This document shows, piece by piece, positions 1 to 7,700 of a DNA stretch of 45,905 nt. The first letter of the stretch is position 1. Each line of letters starts with the position of its first letter. The notes beneath the pieces are model-generated. The model did no database searches, was not told where the DNA came from, and was given only the letters and a program-made list of their open reading frames with translations. The translations under genes were made by a program, and so were the position numbers. The stretch spans positions 1 through 45,905 of the forward strand of contig NZ_AAMY01000025.1 of the NCBI RefSeq assembly GCF_000152905.1. Reading direction: 5' to 3'. Source of the stretch: Nitrobacter sp. Nb-311A. GTDB taxonomy: Bacteria; Pseudomonadota; Alphaproteobacteria; Rhizobiales; Xanthobacteraceae.

Positions 1-1
1 G

Positions 2-397
2 CTTGAGGTGATCACGGGCACTGGGCGTCGGCGCCGGTTCTCGGATGATGACAAGGCCCGCATCATCGAAGAGACACTTGTTCCGGGCGCTGTAGTTTCG
101 GAGATTGCGCGCCGTCATGGGTTATCGCCGCAACAGTTGTTCGGCTGGCGCCGTCAAGCACGGCAGCCTGCATCGGCGAGCACCGAGACGTCAGGGCCGC
201 TTTTTGTTCCGGCGCTCGTGGAAGCTACATTGCCGGAGCGCGCGGTTCGCCGCCGCGGTCGCAACCGTGCGCTCGATGAGGATCGTGTTGCTGGAATCAT
301 CGAGGTTGAGATTGGCAGCGTGACGGTGCGCGTCGGCCGCGGTGCCGACGCCAGGACGGTCACGGCGGTGATCCGCGCGCTAAAGGCCAGCGCGTGA
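2..397 (+). CDS. tnpA: IS66 TnpA (OrfA), 5' partial
   Basis: Small accessory protein of IS66 transposition. The N-terminal half carries a helix-turn-helix of the transposase_8 type (RRFSDDDKARIIEET, then ARRHGLSPQQLFGWRRQ). The C-terminal half is more variable. Complete copy B shows that the true start is a GTG about 15 codons upstream of the window edge, so the first in-window GTG at 8 is internal. The stop overlaps the GTG of the next gene (GTGA at 394-397), which suggests translational coupling. Confidence 0.9.
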   Translation, partial: LEVITGTGRRRRFSDDDKARIIEETLVPGAVVSEIARRHGLSPQQLFGWRRQARQPASASTETSGPLFVPALVEATLPERAVRRRGRNRALDEDRVAGIIEVEIGSVTVRVGRGADARTVTAVIRALKASA

Positions 398-750
398 TCG
401 GTCCGACCGGCGCAGTTCGGGTTATGATGGCGACCAAGCCGGTCGACTTCCGGAAGGGTGCCGAGGGTCTCGCGGCTCTGGTGCGAGACGGGATGAAGAC
501 CGATCCGTTCTCCGGTGCTGTCTACGTGTTCCGCGCCAAGCGGGCGGACCGTGTGAAGCTGATCTTCTGGGATGGCACTGGTGTCTGCCTGTTTGCCAAG
601 CGGCTCGAAGATGGCGCATTCCGCTGGCCCAATGTACAGGACGGCGTCATGCATTTGACTGCGGCGCAGCTCTCGGCGTTATTGGAAGGTCTCGACTGGC
701 GCCGTGTCCACGTCGCGCGCGAGACGACGGTGCCGACGCAGGCCAGTTGA
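394..750 (+). CDS. tnpB: IS66 TnpB (Orf2)
   Basis: Second IS66 accessory protein, 118 aa, the usual family length. It carries the family signature VMMATKPVDFRKGAEGLAAL near the N-terminus and the VYVFRAKRADRVKLIFWDGTG block in the middle. The role in transposition is poorly defined in the family, but TnpB is required by most IS66 elements. The start GTG at 394 overlaps the tnpA stop. 70 bp separate its stop from the likely tnpC ATG. Confidence 0.93.
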   Translation: MIGPTGAVRVMMATKPVDFRKGAEGLAALVRDGMKTDPFSGAVYVFRAKRADRVKLIFWDGTGVCLFAKRLEDGAFRWPNVQDGVMHLTAAQLSALLEGLDWRRVHVARETTVPTQAS

Positions 751-820
751 TCTGCGACACAGTGAATCATCTTCATCGGATCGCTCGCGACGCATTGAGG
801 CTCGTGATTTAATTGCTTCC

Positions 821-2353
821 ATGACGGCTCTGGCAGACGCGCTTCCCGATGATCCCGGTACGCTGAAGGCGATGCTGCTGGCGGAACGGGCACGCGCCGA
901 ACGGTTGGAACAAATCATCAGGGAGTTGCGCCGCCATCGCTTTGGCCGGCGCGCCGAGACGCTGCCGGAAGATCAACTTCTGCTCGGGCTCGAAGAGGTC
1001 GAGCAGGCTGCTGCGAGCAGCGAGGCGGCAGGTGAAGCGGTCGCTCCGGCCGAGCGAGCACGTCATGCCGTCAGGCACCGCATGAACCGCGGATCGCTTC
1101 CGGCACATCTGCCGCGCATCGAGATGGTGGCCGATATCGAGGACCACAGCTGTCCATGCTGTCGTAACGCGCTGCATCGGATTGGCGAAGACCGGAGCGA
1201 GAGACTCGACATGATCCCCGCGCAGCTGCGCGTGCTCGTCGTGCGCCGGCCGAAGTATGCCTGTCGGGCCTGCGAAGAGGTGGTGGTGCAGGCTCCGGCG
1301 CCGGCACGGCTGATCGAGGGCGGATTGCCGACCGAAGCGACAGTGGCGCAGGTCCTCGTCTCCAAATACGCCGATCACTTGCCGCTCTACCGCCAATCCC
1401 AGATCTACGCCCGGCAGGGCATCATACTCGACCGCTCGACATTGGCCGACTGGGTCGGCCGCGCCGCCTGGTTGCTGCGGCCGGTGCATGAGCGCCTGCT
1501 CGCTACTTTGAAGACCTCGACCAAGCTGTTCGCCGACGAGACCACGGCGCCGGTGCTCGATCCCGGCCGCGGGCGGACCAAGATCGGCCAGCTCTGGGCC
1601 TACGCACGCGATGATCGCCCTTGGGGCGGGGCCGATCCGCCGGGCGTAGCTTACCTCTATGCGCCCGACCGCAAGGCGGAGCGGCCGATCGCTCATCTCG
1701 CCGGCTTCACCGGCATCCTGCAGGTAGACGGCTATGCCGGCTATCGCGCCCTCGCCGAACGCGGCGACGTGCGGCTCGCGTTCTGCTGGGCCCACGTGCG
1801 CCGGCGCTTCTACGAGCTTGCCGTCGCCGGTCCGGCGCCGATCGCCAGCGAGGCGCTCAAACGCATTGTCGATCTCTATGCCGTCGAGACCCAATGCCGG
1901 GGCCGCTGCGCCGATGAGCGGCGCGCGCTTCGGCAGGAGAAGAGCCGCCCCATTCTGGAAGCCCTCGAACCCTGGCTGCGTGCCAAGCTCGACCTGATCA
2001 GCCAGAAGACCAAACTCGCCGAGGCGATCCGCTACGCGCTGTCGCGCTGGGAGGGGCTCACGCGATACCTCAATGACGGCCGCATCGAGATCGATAGCAA
2101 CATCGTCGAACGCTCAATCCGACCGATTGCGCTCAACCGCAAAAACGCGTTGTTCGCCGGCTCCGACGGCGGCGGCGAGCACTGGGCCGTCATCGCCTCG
2201 CTGATCGAGACCTGCAAGCTTTGCAGCATCGAACCGCATAACTATCTGGCCGACGTCATCACCAGGATCGTCAACGGCCATCCCAACAGCCAGATCAACG
2301 ACCTGCTGCCTTGGGCCTATACCGCTGCGCTGGATACCAGGGAAGTGGCCTGA
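821..2353 (+). CDS. tnpC: IS66 TnpC transposase
   Basis: DDE transposase of the IS66 family, 510 aa from the ATG at 821 (MTALADALPDD). An upstream in-frame start at 704 would add 39 low-complexity, Arg/Ser-rich residues overlapping tnpB, and I judge it spurious. Order of parts: N-terminal coiled-coil (about 20-75), IS66 zinc-binding region with CPCC near 111 and CRAC near 148, then the catalytic core with LFADET (D about 239), QVDGYAGY (D about 303) and the E of SNIVERSIRP (about 430). The C-terminal region follows LNRKNALFAGSDGG. The ORF is intact and the product is identical in the three copies, so transposition activity is plausible. Confidence 0.95.
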   Translation: MTALADALPDDPGTLKAMLLAERARAERLEQIIRELRRHRFGRRAETLPEDQLLLGLEEVEQAAASSEAAGEAVAPAERARHAVRHRMNRGSLPAHLPRIEMVADIEDHSCPCCRNALHRIGEDRSERLDMIPAQLRVLVVRRPKYACRACEEVVVQAPAPARLIEGGLPTEATVAQVLVSKYADHLPLYRQSQIYARQGIILDRSTLADWVGRAAWLLRPVHERLLATLKTSTKLFADETTAPVLDPGRGRTKIGQLWAYARDDRPWGGADPPGVAYLYAPDRKAERPIAHLAGFTGILQVDGYAGYRALAERGDVRLAFCWAHVRRRFYELAVAGPAPIASEALKRIVDLYAVETQCRGRCADERRALRQEKSRPILEALEPWLRAKLDLISQKTKLAEAIRYALSRWEGLTRYLNDGRIEIDSNIVERSIRPIALNRKNALFAGSDGGGEHWAVIASLIETCKLCSIEPHNYLADVITRIVNGHPNSQINDLLPWAYTAALDTREVA

Positions 2354-2366
2354 AAACACCGCTTAC

Positions 2367-4527
2367 CCTCAAACTGTGGAGCATTTGAATTCTTCAAAGA
2401 CTCGGACAATGCAAAAGCCCGATCCATGCTCTCTTTGTCGGACCTATAGTCGAGTAACAAACTCACGAGATTGTTCACAGCAACGGCAGCGTTCGGTCGA
2501 GCCCTCAGGATGGACTCGTACTGCGAAATCGCTGCGTCGTGATCGCCTTTGAGTATCTGCAGGCCGGCATACAGCAGTTGCAAGTTTAAATCGGCCGGCA
2601 TCTGTTTTAATCCAGCTTGAAGCACGCTTTCGGCGGCGTCATAATTTTTCTGGCGAATGTAGAGATCCGACAGAGCTGCGTAGCCCTCGGGGCTATTCGG
2701 CTGCTTTGCTGTTGCATTCTTAAAACTTTGGATCGCATCGACGTCCTTGTTTTGCCCAAGCTGAACCTTCCCCAACAGCACGAGGATTTGCGAATTTTCC
2801 GGATATTTCTGACTTATTTCCTGCAGGAGTGAGGCCGCTTTTTCTGGCTTGCCTTGCTTTACATACGCCGAGACCAACGAGACGACAGGTTGGAGAGCAG
2901 TCGGCGCTGCCTGGTGAGCGTCTTCAAGCGCTGCAATGCTTTCATCGACTTTGCCTTGTCCCGCCAGTGCTAACGCACGTATTTGATCAGATAGCACACG
3001 GCCCTCGCCGAGCTTGCCAACTGCATCTGCGACGGCGGCCGCACCGGTCCAATTTTTTTGAGAAAGTTTGATCTGCGCCAAGGAGGAAAGGAGCTGCAGA
3101 TTTTGGGGATACCGGCCTGATGCCTCGATGAGAACATGCTCCGCATGAGTGACATCATCGCGACGCTGCAGGAACGCAGCATATCGTAGAGCAACTTGGG
3201 GGATCATGTTTGAGAACTTCAGCGCATCGGCATACTGGCGATCCGCTAACTCGTTCTTTCCATCCTTTTCATAGGCTGCCGCTAAGAGCAGTAGAAGTTC
3301 AGGCGACTTCGGCTGATCGTTCATTGCTTCGCGAAGATCTGAAATCGCGCTATCGATTCGTCCTTTGTCTATGCTAATCGCAGCTCGAAGTCTTAAGGCT
3401 CCCGTGTTCCGTCGGTCGTTTTCGATAACCTCCGCAATCAGCGGCTCCGCATCTGAGATCTTTCCCTTACTCACATAGACTTCAGCGAGCTTGAGCTTAA
3501 CTTTGAACTTCCGCTCTGGCGTCAAAACAGAACCCGCTAGCTTCTGTAATGATTGGATTGCGTCGGTACTCTTATTTTGGGAGACGTCGAGCTGTGCCAA
3601 GGCCATCTCGTAATCGAACACATCACCACCGACCTTTATTAGTTTGTCCAGCTCCGTTCGGGCGGCTTCCGGGCCTTTCGCGAGACTGAGGAAACGCACC
3701 AGATCAAGAGCGATCTTGCTATCATGAGGATTGGCGCTCACCCTTGTCCGAAGCTCCTTTTCGGCTTCATCAAACCGCCGCTGCGCGATAAGAAGCTGAA
3801 TGAGCTGCGATTGGTAAGAAGGCTCCTTTGGATTGAGCGATATTATTCGTCGCAGCAGCTCTTCTGCTTTCGCCAAATCGCCCTTTCGCGCATAGGCCTG
3901 CATCCTTAGCAGCGAGATTCGCGTTTCATCCTGGGGAGCGACAGCAAGCGATTCCAAAAGCTTTAACGAACCGTCCGCATCCCCCTCAAATAATTTTTTA
4001 GAAGCAAGGAGACTAACCGCGTCAACATTCGTTGGATCAATCTCGAACGCGCGCTGCGCTTCGCGGACCGCACCCGCACTGTCATTGGTTTTCAATAGAA
4101 TGAGAGCCTTTAAGGCGTGAAGTGCAGCGCTCGGCTTATCTTCCTTGGCAACCTCAATAACCTTCAGCGCCCCGTCAACAGCGCCGCCGCTAACCATAAT
4201 GCGAGCAAGCTTTAGCCTCGCGTCGAGATCACTTGGATCAAGCTCAACGATACGGCGAAGGTCCAAAAAAATCGAAGTAGCTTTTGTCCGTTCGTCTACG
4301 CCAGCGAGAGCTTTCCAAACTTCAACCTTGTCGCTTTTGTATTTTACAGCCTTGAGGAGCTCCTTGCGTGCGCCTAGATCATCGCTCTTTTCTATGAGAA
4401 CCATAGCGTTCGTATAGTGTTCCTGCGCCTGCTGTTCGGGTGAGCCACACCCTGTCAAACAGACAACTAGAGCAAGTGCGAACAAACCACCAAGTGAGCG
4501 TCTCATCTTTGAACCTATCGTCCTCAT
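2367..4527 (-). pseudogene. TPR-repeat lipoprotein, C-terminus cut by IS66-A
   Basis: About 720 native codons of a tetratricopeptide-repeat protein. The N-terminus is a lipoprotein signal (SLGGLFALALVVCLTGC, lipobox LTGC), so it should be membrane-anchored at the cell envelope. The rest is a near-continuous run of about 34-residue TPR units with the usual W/L/G/Y/A/P spacing (for example LDPSDLDARLKLARIMVSGG, EIDPTNVDAVSLLASKK). It resembles the large TPR proteins found in exopolysaccharide loci, such as PrsT-type proteins of PEP-CTERM/EPS systems; that name is an inference. The start may be the ATG at 4527 or the one at 4506, which begins closer to the signal peptide. The insertion of IS66-A replaces the end: the reading frame runs on for about 16 IS-derived codons to 2317. 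A partly functional truncated protein cannot be excluded. It lies 44 bp downstream of the glycosyltransferase gene, probably in one transcript. Confidence 0.85.
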
Positions 4528-4571
4528 TCTGTCTCGCGCGTTCGGGAAGCTCTTTCCAGGACAACTGCTTC

Positions 4572-5768
4572 CTAAAAAAGCAAATATTCAAAGCGGTTCA
4601 GTCGGAAGAGTCGTCGCATTCGGGGCGAAGCACCGGCAAAGTGCAAAGACTCTCCGCGGCCATTCAAACGTTTTCGCACCATTAAAAGCAGCCCAATGAA
4701 GCGGGCGTCGAGATACTCTGTCTTTGAAAGATCGATAATCATCTGCTTGCCACTAAGTAACGCGACATGAAAATGCTGGATCGCTTTTTCAATATGGCTT
4801 GCAACAGCGTCGCCGACCAGATTGATTGTGATGGATTCCTGTGTTTGCTGGATCTCGATCGAGAGTTCATCGACAGGTCGTTTTCGACGCTGGCTGATCA
4901 TCAATGGCACCGCACTTCCGAGCAACATTTTTAACAACGCCTTTCCATCACTCCAATAACGCCGCCAAAGGTATGGTTCTTCTTTAATCCGCCACAACCA
5001 TTCAAAACCCGTGCTCCTGATCAACGGCGGCGCTCTTCGGACGGTTCCTGCCTCGAAATTAATGGTGGCGCCGAACTGAGCACGGAGGGGGGCACGCAAG
5101 TTTCGGTGGTTGTGTAGCATCCACGCCTGTGCCTTTTCGGCTCCAAAAAACACCGCGATCAAATCCGCGTTGCTTGCATTGATTGTTCCTATAATTGCTG
5201 GCGTGCTCATTTCCTCTACGGTGCCAAAGCCCGGGTTCAGCACGCCGACACACTGTAACCCTCCCCCCTCTGCGTTCAATTTTGCGCCCACAGTGGCCGC
5301 TAAGCCTTCGGCACCACCAAGCAGAAAAACCTTCAGGGGACGAGCGGTCTTACTTGCCGACTTAAGCCGACCAAAAAGATCACTTCCTGCAATCCTTTCA
5401 TGGATCGGAATGCCAAGCAGCTTTGCGATCCAAATGAGGGGCATGCCATCGGCAAGGCAAAGACTGCTTGCCAACATAGCCTCGCGAAAATCAGGGTTTC
5501 CTTGGCTTTTGACCAGAAAATTGACGTTGGGAGTGGAGATTAGAAAGGGCGAACTTTGATCTGCTGCAAACTCGATTGACTGCAGCAAGGACCGAAAATC
5601 TATGGCATCGACCGGAATGCCTAGCAGGCCAAAGACATTGCGTGAAAGATCGTCAGGGACCCTAGAATCTGGATTTGCCTCCGAGGGATGCTGCGAAATG
5701 ATGTCGACAGCCTGACCTGGCCCCTTGCTATGCGACTTCTCTAACACCATTCGCTCCAACAGGGTCAC
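4572..5768 (-). CDS. WecG/TagA/CpsF glycosyltransferase (GT26) with C-terminal STAS domain
   Basis: A 398-aa two-domain protein. Residues about 45-290 form a WecG/TagA/CpsF (GT26) domain, a family that transfers an N-acetyl-hexosaminuronic acid or related sugar onto a polyprenyl-linked intermediate. Visible hallmarks are FLISTPNVNFLVKSQ (Thr79/Asn81), CLADGMPLIWIAKLLG with the expected catalytic Asp107, KVFLLGGAEG (147-155) and the late IKEEPYLWRRYW. Residues about 302-398 look like a STAS (anti-sigma-antagonist-like) domain: an amphipathic strand ITINLVGD, then IIDLSKTEYLDARFIGLLL with Asp at the usual loop, and LHFAGASPRMRRLFRLNRFEYLL. Plain WecG/TagA proteins are about 240-260 aa, so the extra domain is a fusion. 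It may recruit the enzyme to a membrane complex or regulate it; this is inference. It is probably cotranscribed with the TPR gene and diverges from the acetyltransferase gene. Confidence 0.88.
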   Translation of the reverse strand: MTLLERMVLEKSHSKGPGQAVDIISQHPSEANPDSRVPDDLSRNVFGLLGIPVDAIDFRSLLQSIEFAADQSSPFLISTPNVNFLVKSQGNPDFREAMLASSLCLADGMPLIWIAKLLGIPIHERIAGSDLFGRLKSASKTARPLKVFLLGGAEGLAATVGAKLNAEGGGLQCVGVLNPGFGTVEEMSTPAIIGTINASNADLIAVFFGAEKAQAWMLHNHRNLRAPLRAQFGATINFEAGTVRRAPPLIRSTGFEWLWRIKEEPYLWRRYWSDGKALLKMLLGSAVPLMISQRRKRPVDELSIEIQQTQESITINLVGDAVASHIEKAIQHFHVALLSGKQMIIDLSKTEYLDARFIGLLLMVRKRLNGRGESLHFAGASPRMRRLFRLNRFEYLLF

Positions 5769-5983
5769 CGAGAATTAAGTCATTAGGTGTAAGATCCGAA
5801 TAGGGGTATGACCGAATGACTTGCTCTTTGAAATAGATTTAATATAATTTAATTAATATCGATTCATAAAAATGGACCCCAAGGATACCAAGTTGTGATG
5901 GCTGCGGCTGTTATAACGGCTCGGCGGCGGACATGGTAAGCTATTCCGATTGACCAAGGTGCTTTTCGCCATTTGAACTTAAA
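5769..5983. promoter_or_regulatory. divergent intergenic region with AT-rich core
   Basis: A 215-bp region between the minus-strand WecG/TPR pair and the plus-strand acetyltransferase gene. The core (about 5825-5870) is strikingly AT-rich for this window (for example TTTAATATAATTTAATTAAT), which fits a region carrying divergent promoters and possibly a regulator site. I could not assign specific -35/-10 boxes or an operator with confidence. Confidence 0.45.
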
Positions 5984-6502
5984 ATGCACCATGACCAAGC
6001 ATCCGACCGAGTAAGTTCCGAGGTTCCCGATTGGGCCAGGGAAAAGCCTCTCCGTTTCTGGGATCCCGGCCGGAAGTTGCTTTTATCGGTTCGGCGTTAC
6101 CAGTATTGGCGGGCTCGGGGCGGGGCTTTGGGCTTGCTTCACTGCAAGGTTATCGCTCTTCGTCATCGCTTCTGGAGCGTCATTACAGGCGCAGAAATTC
6201 CTCTCACCTGCGCGATCGGGGGCGGGCTATTAATACCTCACCCCAACGGTATTGTTATACATCCCGGCGTGAAAATCGGCGTCAATTGCTTGATTTTCCA
6301 TCAGGTCACCCTGGGAAGCCGTAAGGGTGGCGGGGTGCCCGAGATTGGCGGGCACGTCGACATAGGAGCCGGCGCTAAACTTCTTGGACCAATAAAGGTT
6401 GGTGCGCACGCGCGAATAGGTGCAAACGCGGTCGTAATTGGTGATGTGGAACCTTACGGGGTCGCGAGGGGATATCCTGGAAAGATTCACCACGCTTCGT
6501 AA
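5984..6502 (+). CDS. serine O-acetyltransferase-like hexapeptide acetyltransferase
   Basis: A 172-aa left-handed beta-helix acyltransferase of the serine acetyltransferase type (LbH_SAT). The C-terminal half is a run of hexapeptide repeats: PLTCAIGGGLLIPHPNGIVI, HPGVKIGVNCLIFHQVTLGS, then GGHVDIGAGAKLLGPIKVG and the closing GANAVVIGDVEPYGVARGYPGK. His residues at about 86 and 93 correspond to the conserved active-site region of the family. It is much shorter than housekeeping CysE (about 270 aa) and lies in a polysaccharide cluster, so acetylation of a sugar or lipid-linked intermediate is more likely than cysteine synthesis. The acceptor is unknown. The start ATG at 5984 has only a weak ribosome site. 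Confidence 0.8.
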   Translation: MHHDQASDRVSSEVPDWAREKPLRFWDPGRKLLLSVRRYQYWRARGGALGLLHCKVIALRHRFWSVITGAEIPLTCAIGGGLLIPHPNGIVIHPGVKIGVNCLIFHQVTLGSRKGGGVPEIGGHVDIGAGAKLLGPIKVGAHARIGANAVVIGDVEPYGVARGYPGKIHHAS

Positions 6503-6593
6503 TAGCTCAACGTTTCAGCTTACCCTGCTAAATTGCTAATCTACGGGCGAAGCTGTATTCGATCACCCATTGTCGAAACTCATCAACTGATTA

Positions 6594-7700
6594 TTGCGTA
6601 TTGAAGTCACTCCAACGCTCAGCCTGCCGCGCTTACGAGAAAAAACTTTGCGAACAAATGGAAGCATAGACGGCGAGTCGGACTGGAGTCCGAAGCAACT
6701 TGGTGTCGTTGTCATTGGGCGTAACGAAGGACAACGATTGGTTACTTGCCTCCGCTCCGTCTCCGAAACAAAGGCGGTCGTCTATGTCGATTCTAAGTCG
6801 ATAGACGACTCTGTGAAGACCGCAAGCGATATGGGAGCGGACGTCGTCGAGCTCGATCTTAGCATTCCGTTCACTGCTGCCCGCGCCCGCAATGCTGGGT
6901 TTGACCGACTTTTGAAAAAAGAACCCCATGTGCGGTACGTGCAGTTCGTTGACGGTGACTGTGAGCTGATACCGCAGTGGACGACGGACGCTGTCCTATT
7001 TCTCGAGAGTCGACCAACCATAGCTGCTGTCTGCGGTCGGTTAAGGGAACGATATCCTGATCGATCGATCTACAATTGGCTCTGCGACAAAGAGTGGGAT
7101 CGTCCGATCGGCGAAGTCCGCTCCTGCGCCGGTAACGTGATGATGCGCGTGAAGGCATTGAAAGCCGCAGGCGGCTATCGTGAAGATGTTATTGCGGCTG
7201 AAGAAGATGAGCTATGTGTGAGGCTTCGTAAGGCGAACTGGAAAATTTGGCGGCTCGCTGACGAAATGGCAATTCATGATGCGGCAATGGTGCACTTCGG
7301 GCAATGGTGGCGACGGGCGTGCCGCGCGGGTTATGCTTTTGCCCAGGGCCATTATTTGCATGGAGCTCCACCTGAGCGACACTTTAGGCGCGAGACGTGG
7401 CGCGCCCTGATCTGGGGACTTGGACTACCACTCGGGGGCATTGCCGCTACAGCAGTTGCGCCGAGCATTGGATGGACGATCTTGCTGGTCTATCCGCTGC
7501 AGCTAGCGCGACTGACGGTCAACAACAGAGGGACTATTTCTACGCGGCTTCGCCTTGCATGCTTTCAACTTCTCGCACGCTTTCCTGAAGCGCTTGGTCT
7601 TGCGATGTTCTGGCGCGACCGCTTACTGAATAGGCGTCCTTACATCATCGAACACAAGCAGATTGCAAAGAGCGGCATTCATGACCAACACCTCTGGTGA
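6594..7700 (+). CDS. family 2 glycosyltransferase (GT-A fold)
   Basis: A 368-aa GT2-type glycosyltransferase expected to act at the cytoplasmic face of the membrane. The nucleotide-sugar fold begins with LGVVVIGRNEGQRL (about 36-49), followed by VVYVDSKSIDDS (62-73) and the DxD-like motif FVDGDCEL (Asp120, Asp122), which binds the metal and sugar nucleotide. EDELCVRLR, after the GGYREDVIAAE region, fits the catalytic acid area of the family. The C-terminal third has one or two hydrophobic segments (LIWGLGLPLGGIAATAV, then WTILLVYPLQ). The annotated start is a TTG at 6594; the first 33 residues are not conserved-looking, so a downstream start is possible. The end overlaps the next gene by 20 bp, which indicates an operon. 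Confidence 0.87.
   Translation: MRIEVTPTLSLPRLREKTLRTNGSIDGESDWSPKQLGVVVIGRNEGQRLVTCLRSVSETKAVVYVDSKSIDDSVKTASDMGADVVELDLSIPFTAARARNAGFDRLLKKEPHVRYVQFVDGDCELIPQWTTDAVLFLESRPTIAAVCGRLRERYPDRSIYNWLCDKEWDRPIGEVRSCAGNVMMRVKALKAAGGYREDVIAAEEDELCVRLRKANWKIWRLADEMAIHDAAMVHFGQWWRRACRAGYAFAQGHYLHGAPPERHFRRETWRALIWGLGLPLGGIAATAVAPSIGWTILLVYPLQLARLTVNNRGTISTRLRLACFQLLARFPEALGLAMFWRDRLLNRRPYIIEHKQIAKSGIHDQHLW

Larger units (their letters stand above)
1..2366 (+). mobile_element. IS66-family element, copy A (5' end cut by window)
   Basis: Three-gene IS66 element (tnpA-tnpB-tnpC). Its right end is visible: the sequence stops at ...CACCGCTTAC at 2366, the inverted repeat also seen at both ends of copy B. 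The left 123 bp of the element, including the tnpA start, lie outside the window, judged by alignment with complete copy B (15403-17891). It sits in the 3' part of a TPR gene. The 8 bp after the end (2367-2374, CCTCAAAC) would be the target duplication, but the partner copy is not in the window. All three encoded proteins are identical to those of copies B and C. Confidence 0.95.

Noticed and set aside
704-820. Longer start for IS66 TnpC (549 aa)
   Set aside because: The extra 39 residues overlap tnpB and are low-complexity Arg/Ser sequence; ATG 821 fits the usual family N-terminus.
809-1894. 361-aa ORF opposite tnpC (also at 15875-16960 and 44012-45097)
   Set aside because: It lies entirely antisense to the IS66 tnpC in all three copies and has no family resemblance; it is a shadow of a GC-rich gene.
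5984-6502. Housekeeping cysE (cysteine synthesis)
   Set aside because: The protein is about 100 residues shorter than CysE and lies in a polysaccharide operon, so I call it only serine-acetyltransferase-like.
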